Part shown: positions 55,956 through 63,906 of the stretch, piece by piece
Layout: each line of letters begins with the position of its first letter
Numbering within the stretch: position 1 is the stretch's first letter
DNA from: Bacteroidales bacterium
GTDB taxonomy: Bacteria > Bacteroidota > Bacteroidia > Bacteroidales > Bacteroidaceae
NCBI GenBank assembly: GCA_012729225.1
Contig: JAAYDO010000209.1
Coordinates: 47,755-111,754, forward strand
Direction: 5' to 3'
DNA: 64,000 nt
Position numbers and translations under genes: made by a program
The notes under the pieces: generated by a model
The model's input: only the letters and a program-made list of their open reading frames with translations
Database searches by the model: none
What the model was told of the DNA's origin: nothing

Positions 55956-56930
55956 ATGACGCTCTCGGTCATCATCCCTGTTTATCGTGTGGAAGACACA
56001 CTCGACCGCTGTATCTCCAGCATTGTGAACCAGTCGTATGCCGATTGGGAAATCATATTGGTGGATGACGGCTCACCCGACTCGTGTCCGCAGAAGTGTG
56101 ACGACTGGGCAAGGAAAGACGCAAGAATCCATGTGATACATCAGAAGAATGGAGGACTGAGCGACGCACGCAACGCAGGCATTGAGGTGGCTCAAGGAGA
56201 GTTTATCACCTTTGTTGATTCAGACGACTATCTGGAAGAGGACACTTTGTCAAGTGTCATGAACGTCATTTTAGATTCATCACATCAAGACGCCCCTCTC
56301 GACAACAAGAACCAAGACACAGAGCTCCCCCGCCACGACAATAATTACAATAACTGCATAGATATTCTTGAATACCCCATCTATCGTTTTTTCGGAAGCA
56401 AGAAGCAGTCTCTTCTGACCTTTGAACCAGAATTCTATGACGACATGCAGGACTATTGGCTCAAAGGTCGTGCCTATGAACATGCCTATGCCTGCAACAA
56501 GATCTTTCGCAGAAACCTGTTTGACCAAGTGCGTTTCCCGAAGGGGAAACACTTTGAGGACATGCACATTCTACCCCTTCTGCTGGAGCATGCCCGTCGA
56601 GTTGTCACCATTCCACAAGGACTCTACTATTATTGCTGGAATGCAGATAGCATTACCGCCACTGCCGACGGGACATCTTTGAACGATCTTCTGCAGGCTA
56701 ACCTGCAAGCGGAATGGATGGACGACCGCTCTTATCTGCATGTGCTAAACATCCAGATAGACGTGTATGAGCAAAAGGGTGAGGTGACTTTGGGCAAGAA
56801 AAAGATTGACACTTCTGCCAACTTGAGCCATGCGGAGAAAGTGAAGGGAATGCTCGTCAATCTCTTAGGAGTGGAAGGTGTGTGCAGATTGTTCCGTTTC
56901 CTGCACCACATCAAGAGCCCCAAACCTTAA
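55956..56930 (+). CDS. GT2-family glycosyltransferase
   Basis: 324 residues. LSVIIPVYRVEDTLDRCISS and IILVDDGSPDSCPQKCDDWA form the nucleotide-binding part, NGGLSDARNAGIEVAQGEFI and TFVDSDDYLEEDTL the DxD metal site. GRAYEHAYACNKIFRRNLFD is the usual acceptor-side block. It has an extra hydrophilic stretch near 110-130 (HQDAPLDNKNQDTELPRHDN). Cytoplasmic, probably in surface-glycan synthesis. Seventeen bp after porZ, but functional linkage to it is not implied. Confidence 0.88.
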   Translation: MTLSVIIPVYRVEDTLDRCISSIVNQSYADWEIILVDDGSPDSCPQKCDDWARKDARIHVIHQKNGGLSDARNAGIEVAQGEFITFVDSDDYLEEDTLSSVMNVILDSSHQDAPLDNKNQDTELPRHDNNYNNCIDILEYPIYRFFGSKKQSLLTFEPEFYDDMQDYWLKGRAYEHAYACNKIFRRNLFDQVRFPKGKHFEDMHILPLLLEHARRVVTIPQGLYYYCWNADSITATADGTSLNDLLQANLQAEWMDDRSYLHVLNIQIDVYEQKGEVTLGKKKIDTSANLSHAEKVKGMLVNLLGVEGVCRLFRFLHHIKSPKP

Positions 56931-56954
56931 GCATCCATACGTGAATTTCGGGAT

Positions 56955-57140
56955 AAAAAGCAGATGTTTGTGAGGGAAAGACAGTAGGTTTCCCCCTCAA
57001 ATTGACACATCACATGATTGAAACTTTTTTCATGCTCCAATGAACAATGGTTCAATGGCAAATGAACAATGGTTCAAGTGCCATCGAACAATGGTGCGAT
57101 GACTCATGAACCATGCGTGCGTTCTTACGCTTATAAGCAT
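56955..57140. repeat. 22-bp array element, copy 4
   Basis: A leader of about 85 bp (AAAGCAGATGT, then CACATGATTGAAAC, TTCATGCTCCAA) is shared with copy 3. It is followed by units at 57041, 57063 and 57085, the terminal unit TGAACCATGCGTGCGTTCTT at 57107 and ATAAGCATT. It lies between convergent genes. Confidence 0.88.
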
Positions 57141-57192
57141 TAAGTCACAAGACATACATAAGCCACTGGTTGTAAAAAAGATATGCATATAT

Positions 57193-57221
57193 TTCAAAGC
57201 CTCCATGATAGAGGCTTTGAA
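57193..57221. terminator. 11-bp hairpin between convergent glycosyltransferase genes
   Basis: TTCAAAGCCTC and GAGGCTTTGAA enclose a 7-nt loop, 20 bp beyond the stop of the minus-strand gene. No strong T tract, so it is a probable terminator only. Confidence 0.55.
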
Positions 57222-57240
57222 GCATCATCCCTTCTCTCTT

Positions 57241-58188
57241 CTATAGAACCATTCTGGTGTAGTAGCGGAAGAGAGTGTATTTCCATTCACTGTGATCTCG
57301 CAAGGGGAAATAGCCGATAGTCCTCATCCTACCTACAATTTCCTTTCTGAAAACCTTTTTGTGTTTCTGACGCAAAAGAATGCGAAGGGTATCTACTGCC
57401 AGATAATCGAGTTTATATTGCATGCAACCTCTCAGTTCATCGTCCGACTGGGCAAGAGCCTCCAAGCCTTCGAGGACAGTGACCATATCACGGAGTTTCT
57501 TCTTCTGCTTCTCTACATCTGTGGTGGTGGTGATGCTCTCCTTGCGGAGCACACGCTCATACCAATTAAGATTAAGTGCCATAAAGGAATCAGCCACAGC
57601 AAAGGCGCGCACGGAGAAATCCTCATCCTCATGATAGATACCATCCATAAAGGTCAGGTGCTTCTCTTGCAGAAAGGCTCTCCTGAAGAAATAAGCCCAC
57701 ACACATGGCATGAGATTGCGTCCTCTCATAAACTCACGGGCTGGCGAGAATACCTGATAATAGGGAGAGAAATAACGACGGAAAGGCAAGCACTCACCTT
57801 TCTCATTGACCTCAAACAGATTGAAAGAGAGGATGTCCACCTCTTTCTCCAACATGTCATTTAATGGAAGAGGAGCACCCGTCAAGTGGTCGTCTGCATC
57901 TATAAAACAGATGTATTTCCCTTCTGCATGCTGTAACCCCACTGTTCGTGCTCTGCTCAGTCCTAAGTTCTCTTGAGAAACCACGTTCAGGTCACGGTGT
58001 GTCTGCTGATAGGAAGCCAAAAGGGAAGACGTGTGGTCGGTAGAGCCATCATCCACCACTATCACCTCAAAGTAATAGCCTACGGCAGACTGTTGGTAAA
58101 CACTGTCGAGACACTCCTCCAGATAAGGTGCTGCATTATAGGCCGGAATGATAAATGAGATGAGAGGTTCCATGATGAGTCGCTTCAT
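57241..58188 (-). CDS. GT2-family glycosyltransferase
   Basis: About 316 residues from the ATG at 58188 (the ORF-track start at 58287 lies upstream of the promoter; MEPLISF at 58173 is an alternative). ISFIIPAYNAAPYLEECLDS and VIVVDDGSTDHTSSLLASYQ are the nucleotide-binding half, NLGLSRARTVGLQHAEGKYI and CFIDADDHLTGAP the DxD site. NLMPCVWAYFFRRAFLQEKH and YHEDEDFSVRAFA are the acceptor-side features. Likely a surface-glycan sugar transferase. Monocistronic. Confidence 0.86.
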   Translation of the reverse strand: MKRLIMEPLISFIIPAYNAAPYLEECLDSVYQQSAVGYYFEVIVVDDGSTDHTSSLLASYQQTHRDLNVVSQENLGLSRARTVGLQHAEGKYICFIDADDHLTGAPLPLNDMLEKEVDILSFNLFEVNEKGECLPFRRYFSPYYQVFSPAREFMRGRNLMPCVWAYFFRRAFLQEKHLTFMDGIYHEDEDFSVRAFAVADSFMALNLNWYERVLRKESITTTTDVEKQKKKLRDMVTVLEGLEALAQSDDELRGCMQYKLDYLAVDTLRILLRQKHKKVFRKEIVGRMRTIGYFPLRDHSEWKYTLFRYYTRMVL

Positions 58189-58201
58189 TCTGATCGTGAT
58201 A

Positions 58202-58209
58202 CAAAGGTA
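58202..58209 (-). promoter_or_regulatory. promoter -7 box of the minus-strand GT2 gene
   Basis: TACCTTTG on the minus strand, 13 bp before the ATG at 58188. It predicts a very short leader. Confidence 0.58.
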
Positions 58210-58305
58210 GTGTAAAAAAAGAAGAATGAGAAAAGAAGCAAGAGGATTTGTGAGCGGAAAGCAGGAAAAAAGCCTCTTAAAAGTCATTAATTCCCATTTC
58301 TTTCC

Positions 58306-58313
58306 TATCTTTG
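58306..58313 (+). promoter_or_regulatory. promoter -7 box of the GT2-FkbH-ACP-MBOAT-SGNH operon
   Basis: TATCTTTG. The ORF-track start at 58311 (TTG) lies within it, so the ATG at 58347 is the likely start. No further promoter is seen until the end of the operon at 63624. Confidence 0.65.
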
Positions 58314-58346
58314 CATCACGAGAGGGATAATCTTCAACAAAAACAG

Positions 58347-59201
58347 ATGCTGTCTATTCTAATTCCTACATACGACTACACTTGCTACAAACTTGTTCTC
58401 GACCTGCATGAACAGGCCGAACGGCTGGGCATTCCCTATGAAATCATTGTAGCAGAAGACGGTAGTCGGGCTCAGGTGAATGTCATTGCCAATCACAAAA
58501 TAACAGAACTGTCCAACTGCAAGCATCTGGTAAGGAAAGGGAATGTGGGCAGGTCTGCTATCCGCAATGTGCTGATAGAAGAATCCCAAGGCGACTGGCT
58601 GCTCTTCATGGATGCTGACGGCAAGGTGGTGAGAGAAGATTTTCTACATAAATATTGGGAAGCCAGCAAGGAACACGAGGTGGTGTGTGGAGGCATCAAG
58701 ACTCCCGACTCCTGTCCCAATCCACAGAAGAGGCTGAGATGGATGTATGAAAAAGACTATGAGGAAAAGCATGGATATGTGAGCGAGCAGTTTCGTTCCT
58801 TCTGTTTCCTCATCAAGAGAGAAGTGGCAGAGCGTATCAGATTTGACGAACGCTATCGTCACTACGGTTTTGAGGACGTGCAGTTTGGCATAGATCTGCA
58901 GGATGCAGGCATACAAGTGGTTGGCATAGACAACCCACTGGAAAATCAAGACCTTGAAGACAATGCCGTTTTTCTCAAGAAGACAGAAGAGGCTATCCGC
59001 ACAGCTTATGAGTTTCGTCAGGACATAGGGCAACACATCACCCTCTCTCGGCTCTATCAGAAATACCAAATGTGGGGATGGGTTATGCGACTTTTCTTCC
59101 AACTCTTTCATGCGCCCATGCAACAGCAACTGACCTCCGACAAGCCATCACTCTTCTGGTTCTCCGTTTATAAACTCTGTTATTACGCCCATCTGTCATG
59201 A
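58347..59201 (+). CDS. GT2-family glycosyltransferase, first gene of the FkbH operon
   Basis: 284 residues from the ATG at 58347. LSILIPTYDYTCYKLVLDLH and IIVAEDGSRAQVNVIANHKI open the GT-A fold; GNVGRSAIRNVLIEESQGDW and LLFMDADGKVVREDF carry the DxD. RFDERYRHYGFEDVQFGIDL is the usual galactosyl/glucosyl-transferase-like acceptor block. It overlaps the FkbH gene by 4 bp, so it should work on the same glycan that the downstream modification genes decorate. Confidence 0.87.
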   Translation: MLSILIPTYDYTCYKLVLDLHEQAERLGIPYEIIVAEDGSRAQVNVIANHKITELSNCKHLVRKGNVGRSAIRNVLIEESQGDWLLFMDADGKVVREDFLHKYWEASKEHEVVCGGIKTPDSCPNPQKRLRWMYEKDYEEKHGYVSEQFRSFCFLIKREVAERIRFDERYRHYGFEDVQFGIDLQDAGIQVVGIDNPLENQDLEDNAVFLKKTEEAIRTAYEFRQDIGQHITLSRLYQKYQMWGWVMRLFFQLFHAPMQQQLTSDKPSLFWFSVYKLCYYAHLS

Positions 59202-60931
59202 ACACATATCAGCAACTGAAACGCAATCTGAAACAAGACCTCGGTTCGTTCCCTGTCTTGAAGGTGGCTCTATTGGGCGACAGTGCCACACAGATGCTGG
59301 CTACCGCCATTCGTGGAGAAGGAGTAGTGCGTGGCTACAACATCCACCTTTGGGAAGCGGAGTATAGTCAGGTGGAGAGGCAGATGATGGACGCATCGAG
59401 CGACTTGCATCAGCAGGACTTCAACTATATCATTGTGTTTCAGTCCACTCACAAACTGATGGAGCAACATGCCCTGATGCAGGAAGAAGAGGAGAAGAGA
59501 ACTCTGGCAGAGGAGAGACTGGAGTTTGTGAGAAGCATCTGTGACCATTGCCCCACACATATCATCTACTTCAATTATCCAGAAATAGAAGATGCCGTAT
59601 TCGGTTCGTATGCCAACAAGGTCGAAACCTCCTTCTCCTATCAAGTGAGAAAACTCAACCTTGGGCTGATGCAGTTGGCACAGGAGAAGAAAGGTCTGTT
59701 CATCTGCGATCTCTGTGGCATTCAGAACAAGATAGGTAGAGACAGGCTCTTCGACCCTGCCGTATATGTGAGCACAGAGATGCTCTTGAGCATTGATGCC
59801 CTGCCACTAGTGGCTGGGCGCACCCTCGACATCGTTTGCGCCACAGAGGGCAAGGTGAAGAAATGCCTTATTCTTGATTTGGACAACACACTTTGGGGCG
59901 GAGTGGTAGGCGATGATGGATGGGAAAACATCCAGATAGGACATGGATTAGGCATAGGGAAAGCCTTCACAGAGTTTCAGGAATGGATCAGGAAACTCAA
60001 GCAGAGAGGTATCATTGTGGCTGTTTGCTCCAAGAATGACGAGGAAAAGGCAAGAGCACCCTTCGAAAAGAATCCTGAAATGGTGCTGAAACTGGAAGAC
60101 ATCGCCGTGTTTGTCGCCAACTGGAACAACAAGGCAGATAATATCCGACACATTCAGGAAGTCCTTCATATAGGATTTGACTCTATGGTCTTTCTCGACG
60201 ACAATCCCTTTGAAAGGAATCTGGTGAGAGAGAACATTCCTGACATCACTGTGCCTGAACTACCTGAAGACCCTGGACTCTATCTGGAATACCTCTATTC
60301 GCTCAACCTGTTTGAGACTGCCTCCTATAGTTCAGCAGACCAAGAACGCACCAGACAATATCAAGTGCAGTCGCAAAGGGTATCTGCATCAAAGAGTTTC
60401 ACCAATGAGGAGGATTTCCTGAAAAGTCTCAACATGGAGAGCGAGGTAAGCATCTTTACCACATTCAACACACCACGAGTGGCACAACTTTCTCAAAGAA
60501 GCAATCAGTTCAATCTACGGACAATCAGATACACAGAGGATCAGATTATGCAGATGGGGGCAAGTCATCGGTATGCACCCTTCTGCTTTACGCTTGAAGA
60601 CAAGTTTGGTGACAATGGACTGATTGGTGTGATTATCTTGACAAAGGAAAATGAGGAAACGCTTTTTGTGGATACATGGTTCATGTCGTGCAGGGTGCTG
60701 AAACGAGGAATGGAGAATATGATGCTTAATACCATCGTGGGCTATGCAAAGCAGAATGGATTCAAACACATCATAGGTGAATATCTGCCCACAACCAAGA
60801 ATGGAATGGTGGCAGAACACTATGACCATTTGGGGTTTACACCTCTGAAAGAAACCAAGACAAAGCAATACAAACTTGAGGTGGACGCATATCAGCCGCG
60901 CAAGTGTTATATCAAAACAAAAGAGAAATGA
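59198..60931 (+). CDS. FkbH-like HAD-IIIC enzyme
   Basis: 577 residues in the long FkbH form: an N-terminal SGNH-like domain (about 20-195, VALLGDSATQML), a HAD domain with CLILDLDNTLWGGVVGDDGW (Asp227 and Asp229), CSKNDEEKA and MVFLDDNPFERN, and a C-terminal GNAT-like half (about 400-570). Characterised FkbH-type proteins load a glyceryl unit from 1,3-bisphosphoglycerate onto a carrier protein. Stop and start overlap with the ACP gene (ATGA), so the ACP is the likely partner. No methoxymalonate or polyketide genes are nearby, which argues for a glycan-modifying role. Confidence 0.88.
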   Translation: MNTYQQLKRNLKQDLGSFPVLKVALLGDSATQMLATAIRGEGVVRGYNIHLWEAEYSQVERQMMDASSDLHQQDFNYIIVFQSTHKLMEQHALMQEEEEKRTLAEERLEFVRSICDHCPTHIIYFNYPEIEDAVFGSYANKVETSFSYQVRKLNLGLMQLAQEKKGLFICDLCGIQNKIGRDRLFDPAVYVSTEMLLSIDALPLVAGRTLDIVCATEGKVKKCLILDLDNTLWGGVVGDDGWENIQIGHGLGIGKAFTEFQEWIRKLKQRGIIVAVCSKNDEEKARAPFEKNPEMVLKLEDIAVFVANWNNKADNIRHIQEVLHIGFDSMVFLDDNPFERNLVRENIPDITVPELPEDPGLYLEYLYSLNLFETASYSSADQERTRQYQVQSQRVSASKSFTNEEDFLKSLNMESEVSIFTTFNTPRVAQLSQRSNQFNLRTIRYTEDQIMQMGASHRYAPFCFTLEDKFGDNGLIGVIILTKENEETLFVDTWFMSCRVLKRGMENMMLNTIVGYAKQNGFKHIIGEYLPTTKNGMVAEHYDHLGFTPLKETKTKQYKLEVDAYQPRKCYIKTKEK

Positions 60932-61164
60932 ACAGAACTGAAGTTTTAGAACAGGTACAGGACATCTTTCGCAACATTCTGGATGATGAAGATATTGTGC
61001 TGACAGACGAGAGCACTGCTGAAGATGTTGAGGAATGGGACTCGCTCACTCACATTCAGCTTATCAAGGCTATAGAGAAGGCTTATTCCATCAGATTCAC
61101 AAGCCGAGAAATTCTCTCATGGAACAATGTGGGAGAAATGCTGGACTGCATCTTGAAGAAATAA
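60928..61164 (+). CDS. acyl carrier protein
   Basis: 78 residues from the ATG at 60928 (the track's 60904 start is a TTG within the previous gene). It has the four-helix carrier layout and the phosphopantetheine site Ser39 in EEWDSLTHIQLIKAIE. Acidic overall. The overlap with the FkbH gene and direct contact with the MBOAT gene indicate a dedicated, DltC-like carrier rather than the fatty-acid ACP. Confidence 0.92.
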   Translation: MNRTEVLEQVQDIFRNILDDEDIVLTDESTAEDVEEWDSLTHIQLIKAIEKAYSIRFTSREILSWNNVGEMLDCILKK

Positions 61165-62640
61165 ATGGAAATCAACTCCACACATTTTCTTCTTTTCTTC
61201 ATTGTGGTGTTCCTGATTTATTATTTACCACTGAAGAACCATGCGAAGGGGCAAAACCTATGGTTGCTCCTCTGCAGTTATTATGCCTTTGGCGTGGTGG
61301 AATGGAGAATGCTTCCCTTGCTGATTGGCGTCACAGGTTTTTACTTCTTTCTGGGCATTGCCATTGCCAGAAACAATGGAAAAGATGAACGAAAGGCTTC
61401 TCTCCTCACCACCTTTGGCACACTCACAGGAGTAGGTGTGCTTGTTTATTTCAAGTATCTTAATTTTCTTATAGATGCTTTTACGGAGATGTTTCTATCT
61501 TTGGGATTGCAGGTAGGCAGCCACACGCTGGGCATCATCATGCCTGTAGGCATCAGTTTCTTCACCTTTAAGTTGATTAGCTATATCATTGAGGTACACA
61601 GAGGACACATGCCACCGTGTCAGGATATGGTAGCTTTTGCCACCTATGTGGCCTTTTTCCCAACACTGCTCTCAGGACCTATTGATAGACCGAAGCCCTT
61701 TCTTCAACAACTAAGCCATAACCGAACATTTACATACCCGTCTGAGCACAATCAAGTGGTGGACGGTATTCGCCAGACCCTATGGGGTCTCTTCAAGAAA
61801 GTGGTCATTGCGGACTCTTTAGTAACTTTTGTGGATTTGGGGTGGAACAAGACTGGCGAAAGCACGCAATGGGCATTGGCACTGGTTGCTCTCACCTATC
61901 CAATCCAACTCTATATGGATTTCTCAGGATATTCAGACATGGCTATTGGTGTAAGCAAGATGCTGGGCATCCAAGTGGCTAAGAACTTCAATTATCCATT
62001 CTTTGCCCAAAACATGGCAGACTATTGGCGCAGATGGCATATCTCACTTACCTCTTGGCTGACAGACTATGTGTTTATGCCACTGAATATCATGTTTCGT
62101 GATTGGGGGAACATGGGCATGATTCTTGCCTGCATCATCAATATGGTAGTTGTAGGTGTTTGGCATGGTGCCAACTGGACTTTTGTTCTCTTTGGGCTCT
62201 ACCACGGACTACTATTCATCCCTCTTATTCTGAATGGGTCTTTCACCTCAAAGAAAAAGGTAAAGACTGAAGGATATCTACCTTCAATTAGACATGTAGG
62301 CAAGATGCTGATGACCTATCTTCTTGTGGCAATAGGACTGGTCATCTTCAGAGCGGACAATATCATAAGCCTGGGGCATTTTGTGAGTACACTCCTCATG
62401 GGAAATCCCTATATGGAATATGAATCTCTGGAGGTGAGTCAATTCCCTAAGACAACTTTCTTTTTGGCAGTCCTTCTGTTGATTGCAGAATGGATAGCCA
62501 TGCATAAAAAGAAGGAATTTGCCCTACAACTTTCTGAGGAGTGGAAGGCATGGGGACGCTATAGTGTGTATATGCTGTTGGTGTTGCTTTATCTCCTGAA
62601 AGTGGGAGGCTCGCATGAATTTATCTATGCACAATTCTAA
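61165..62640 (+). CDS. MBOAT-family O-acyltransferase
   Basis: 491 residues with about 11-12 membrane spans. The family landmarks are GISFFTFKLISYIIEVHRG, TLLSGPIDRPKPF, YPIQLYMDFSGYSDMAIGVS, NFNYPFFAQNMADYWRRWHI and MVVVGVWHGANWTFVLFGLY; His334 in WHG is the conserved catalytic histidine. AlgI and DltB belong here; they pass acyl groups across the membrane to extracellular polymers. The ATG follows the ACP stop directly (0 bp), so transfer from that carrier is likely. Confidence 0.93.
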   Translation: MEINSTHFLLFFIVVFLIYYLPLKNHAKGQNLWLLLCSYYAFGVVEWRMLPLLIGVTGFYFFLGIAIARNNGKDERKASLLTTFGTLTGVGVLVYFKYLNFLIDAFTEMFLSLGLQVGSHTLGIIMPVGISFFTFKLISYIIEVHRGHMPPCQDMVAFATYVAFFPTLLSGPIDRPKPFLQQLSHNRTFTYPSEHNQVVDGIRQTLWGLFKKVVIADSLVTFVDLGWNKTGESTQWALALVALTYPIQLYMDFSGYSDMAIGVSKMLGIQVAKNFNYPFFAQNMADYWRRWHISLTSWLTDYVFMPLNIMFRDWGNMGMILACIINMVVVGVWHGANWTFVLFGLYHGLLFIPLILNGSFTSKKKVKTEGYLPSIRHVGKMLMTYLLVAIGLVIFRADNIISLGHFVSTLLMGNPYMEYESLEVSQFPKTTFFLAVLLLIAEWIAMHKKKEFALQLSEEWKAWGRYSVYMLLVLLYLLKVGGSHEFIYAQF

Positions 62641-62643
62641 AAC

Positions 62644-63624
62644 ATGAAGAAGTTTTTATTGAAAATATTCATTTTCTCCCTTCCTTGGCTCATCCTTCTT
62701 GCGCTTGCCGAAGTGTATGTGGAGAGCCTTCCAAACATTGCACGCTATAAGCACTCGTGGATGCTCCAGCATGGTGATGAGGTGACCACGCTCATTCTCG
62801 GGCATAGCCACACGCTATATGGTGTTCGCCCAGACGTGCTGGGCAAGGGAACTTTTTCTTTGGCTCAACAATCGCAGAGCCTACGGTATGACGCCTATCT
62901 GCTGAAGCATTACCCCCTCAAGAATCTGAGAAAGATTATCCTGCCCTTTTCCTACAGTTCGCTTTGGGAAGACTTTGAGCATCAGCCAGGCGAGAAGTAT
63001 CAGGCTATGCGATACCGTATTTATATGGACTGTGACATTCATCCACGCATCAGTTGGTATGGTTTTGAAATCATGTCAATGCCAGCCGTGAGAGAAAAAC
63101 TGAAGAGTCTTTACACTCCTGCACAGAATGGTTGGGATAGCCTCGGCTGGGGCAATGATTACACTTTACAGACGAGAGAGAAGCCTTGGGATAATGGAAA
63201 AATCAGAGCAGAAAAGAATACCTATAAAGACACTTCCATCATTCCTTTAAACGAGGGATTCCTGCGAGAAATCTTTGAAGAATGCAGAAAGAGGGACATC
63301 AAAGTAATACTGCTGAATACTCCCGTCTCTCCCAACTTCAGGAAATGGGAAGACAGGCGGCAAGTGAACATCAACCAACAGATTCTGTCAGAACTCTTGA
63401 AAACATACCCTGAAGTGGACTATTTAGATTGGGAGGATGATCCTCGATTCTGCGATGAGGACTTCTATGATGGAGATCACCTCAACTCAGAAGGTGCTAA
63501 GAAACTGACAAGATTCATCAAAAGTGAGATGAGCAAGAGACAGGAAAGCAAAAAGGAGAAGAGAGGCAGGCAGAAGTGGAAGTGGGAGGAGATGAATACA
63601 TTTAACGTCCTCTGTCTGGAGTAA
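62644..63624 (+). CDS. membrane-anchored SGNH-like protein (AlgJ/DltD-like role)
   Basis: 326 residues: one N-terminal membrane anchor (KIFIFSLPWLILLALAEVYV), then an extracytoplasmic SGNH-fold domain. LILGHSHTLYGVRPD supplies nucleophile Ser55; DGDHLNSEGAKKL supplies Asp276 and His279 as the D-x-x-H pair; LLNTPVSPNF is the block III region. The C-terminus is highly charged. It starts 3 bp after the MBOAT gene. MBOAT plus SGNH pairs are the normal two-step export and transfer unit for polymer acylation. Confidence 0.82.
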   Translation: MKKFLLKIFIFSLPWLILLALAEVYVESLPNIARYKHSWMLQHGDEVTTLILGHSHTLYGVRPDVLGKGTFSLAQQSQSLRYDAYLLKHYPLKNLRKIILPFSYSSLWEDFEHQPGEKYQAMRYRIYMDCDIHPRISWYGFEIMSMPAVREKLKSLYTPAQNGWDSLGWGNDYTLQTREKPWDNGKIRAEKNTYKDTSIIPLNEGFLREIFEECRKRDIKVILLNTPVSPNFRKWEDRRQVNINQQILSELLKTYPEVDYLDWEDDPRFCDEDFYDGDHLNSEGAKKLTRFIKSEMSKRQESKKEKRGRQKWKWEEMNTFNVLCLE

Positions 63625-63689
63625 GAAAGCTCTCTGAATGTTGGTCATCCGAGATGTTTTTATTCCATAGGTGATTTACAGTTACTTGT

Positions 63690-63803
63690 AAAGTCAAACA
63701 AAAGAACATGCTCAAGAGCACGATACACCCTGCGCATTCAAGGCTTAGGTCTGTCAGTGACTTTATTATGAACATGGAGGTCGCTTTGACTACATATCAT
63801 TAA
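63690..63803 (+). pseudogene. C-terminal remnant of an IS982-family transposase
   Basis: The plus-strand frame ending at the TAA of 63803 reads AHSRLRSVSDFIMNMEVALT then TYH, the tail of an IS982 transposase. The upstream catalytic part is missing. It is immediately followed by an IS end-like motif and another IS982 5' end, so two copies were probably inserted next to each other. Its 5' limit is approximate. Confidence 0.7.
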
Positions 63804-63816
63804 CGTGAGTTCGACG
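63802..63816. repeat. candidate IS982 end motif
   Basis: AACGTGAGTTCGACG, also at 13183-13197. It lies about 90 bp before the transposase ATG, where the left end of an IS would be expected. Confidence 0.4.
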
Positions 63817-63906
63817 TAAGAAAAGTGCCCGAAAAGTTGTAGGAGTGAAATATTTTTTGTACCTTTATAGGTAAAAATCAAACAGATACAAATAATACTC
63901 ACTCCT

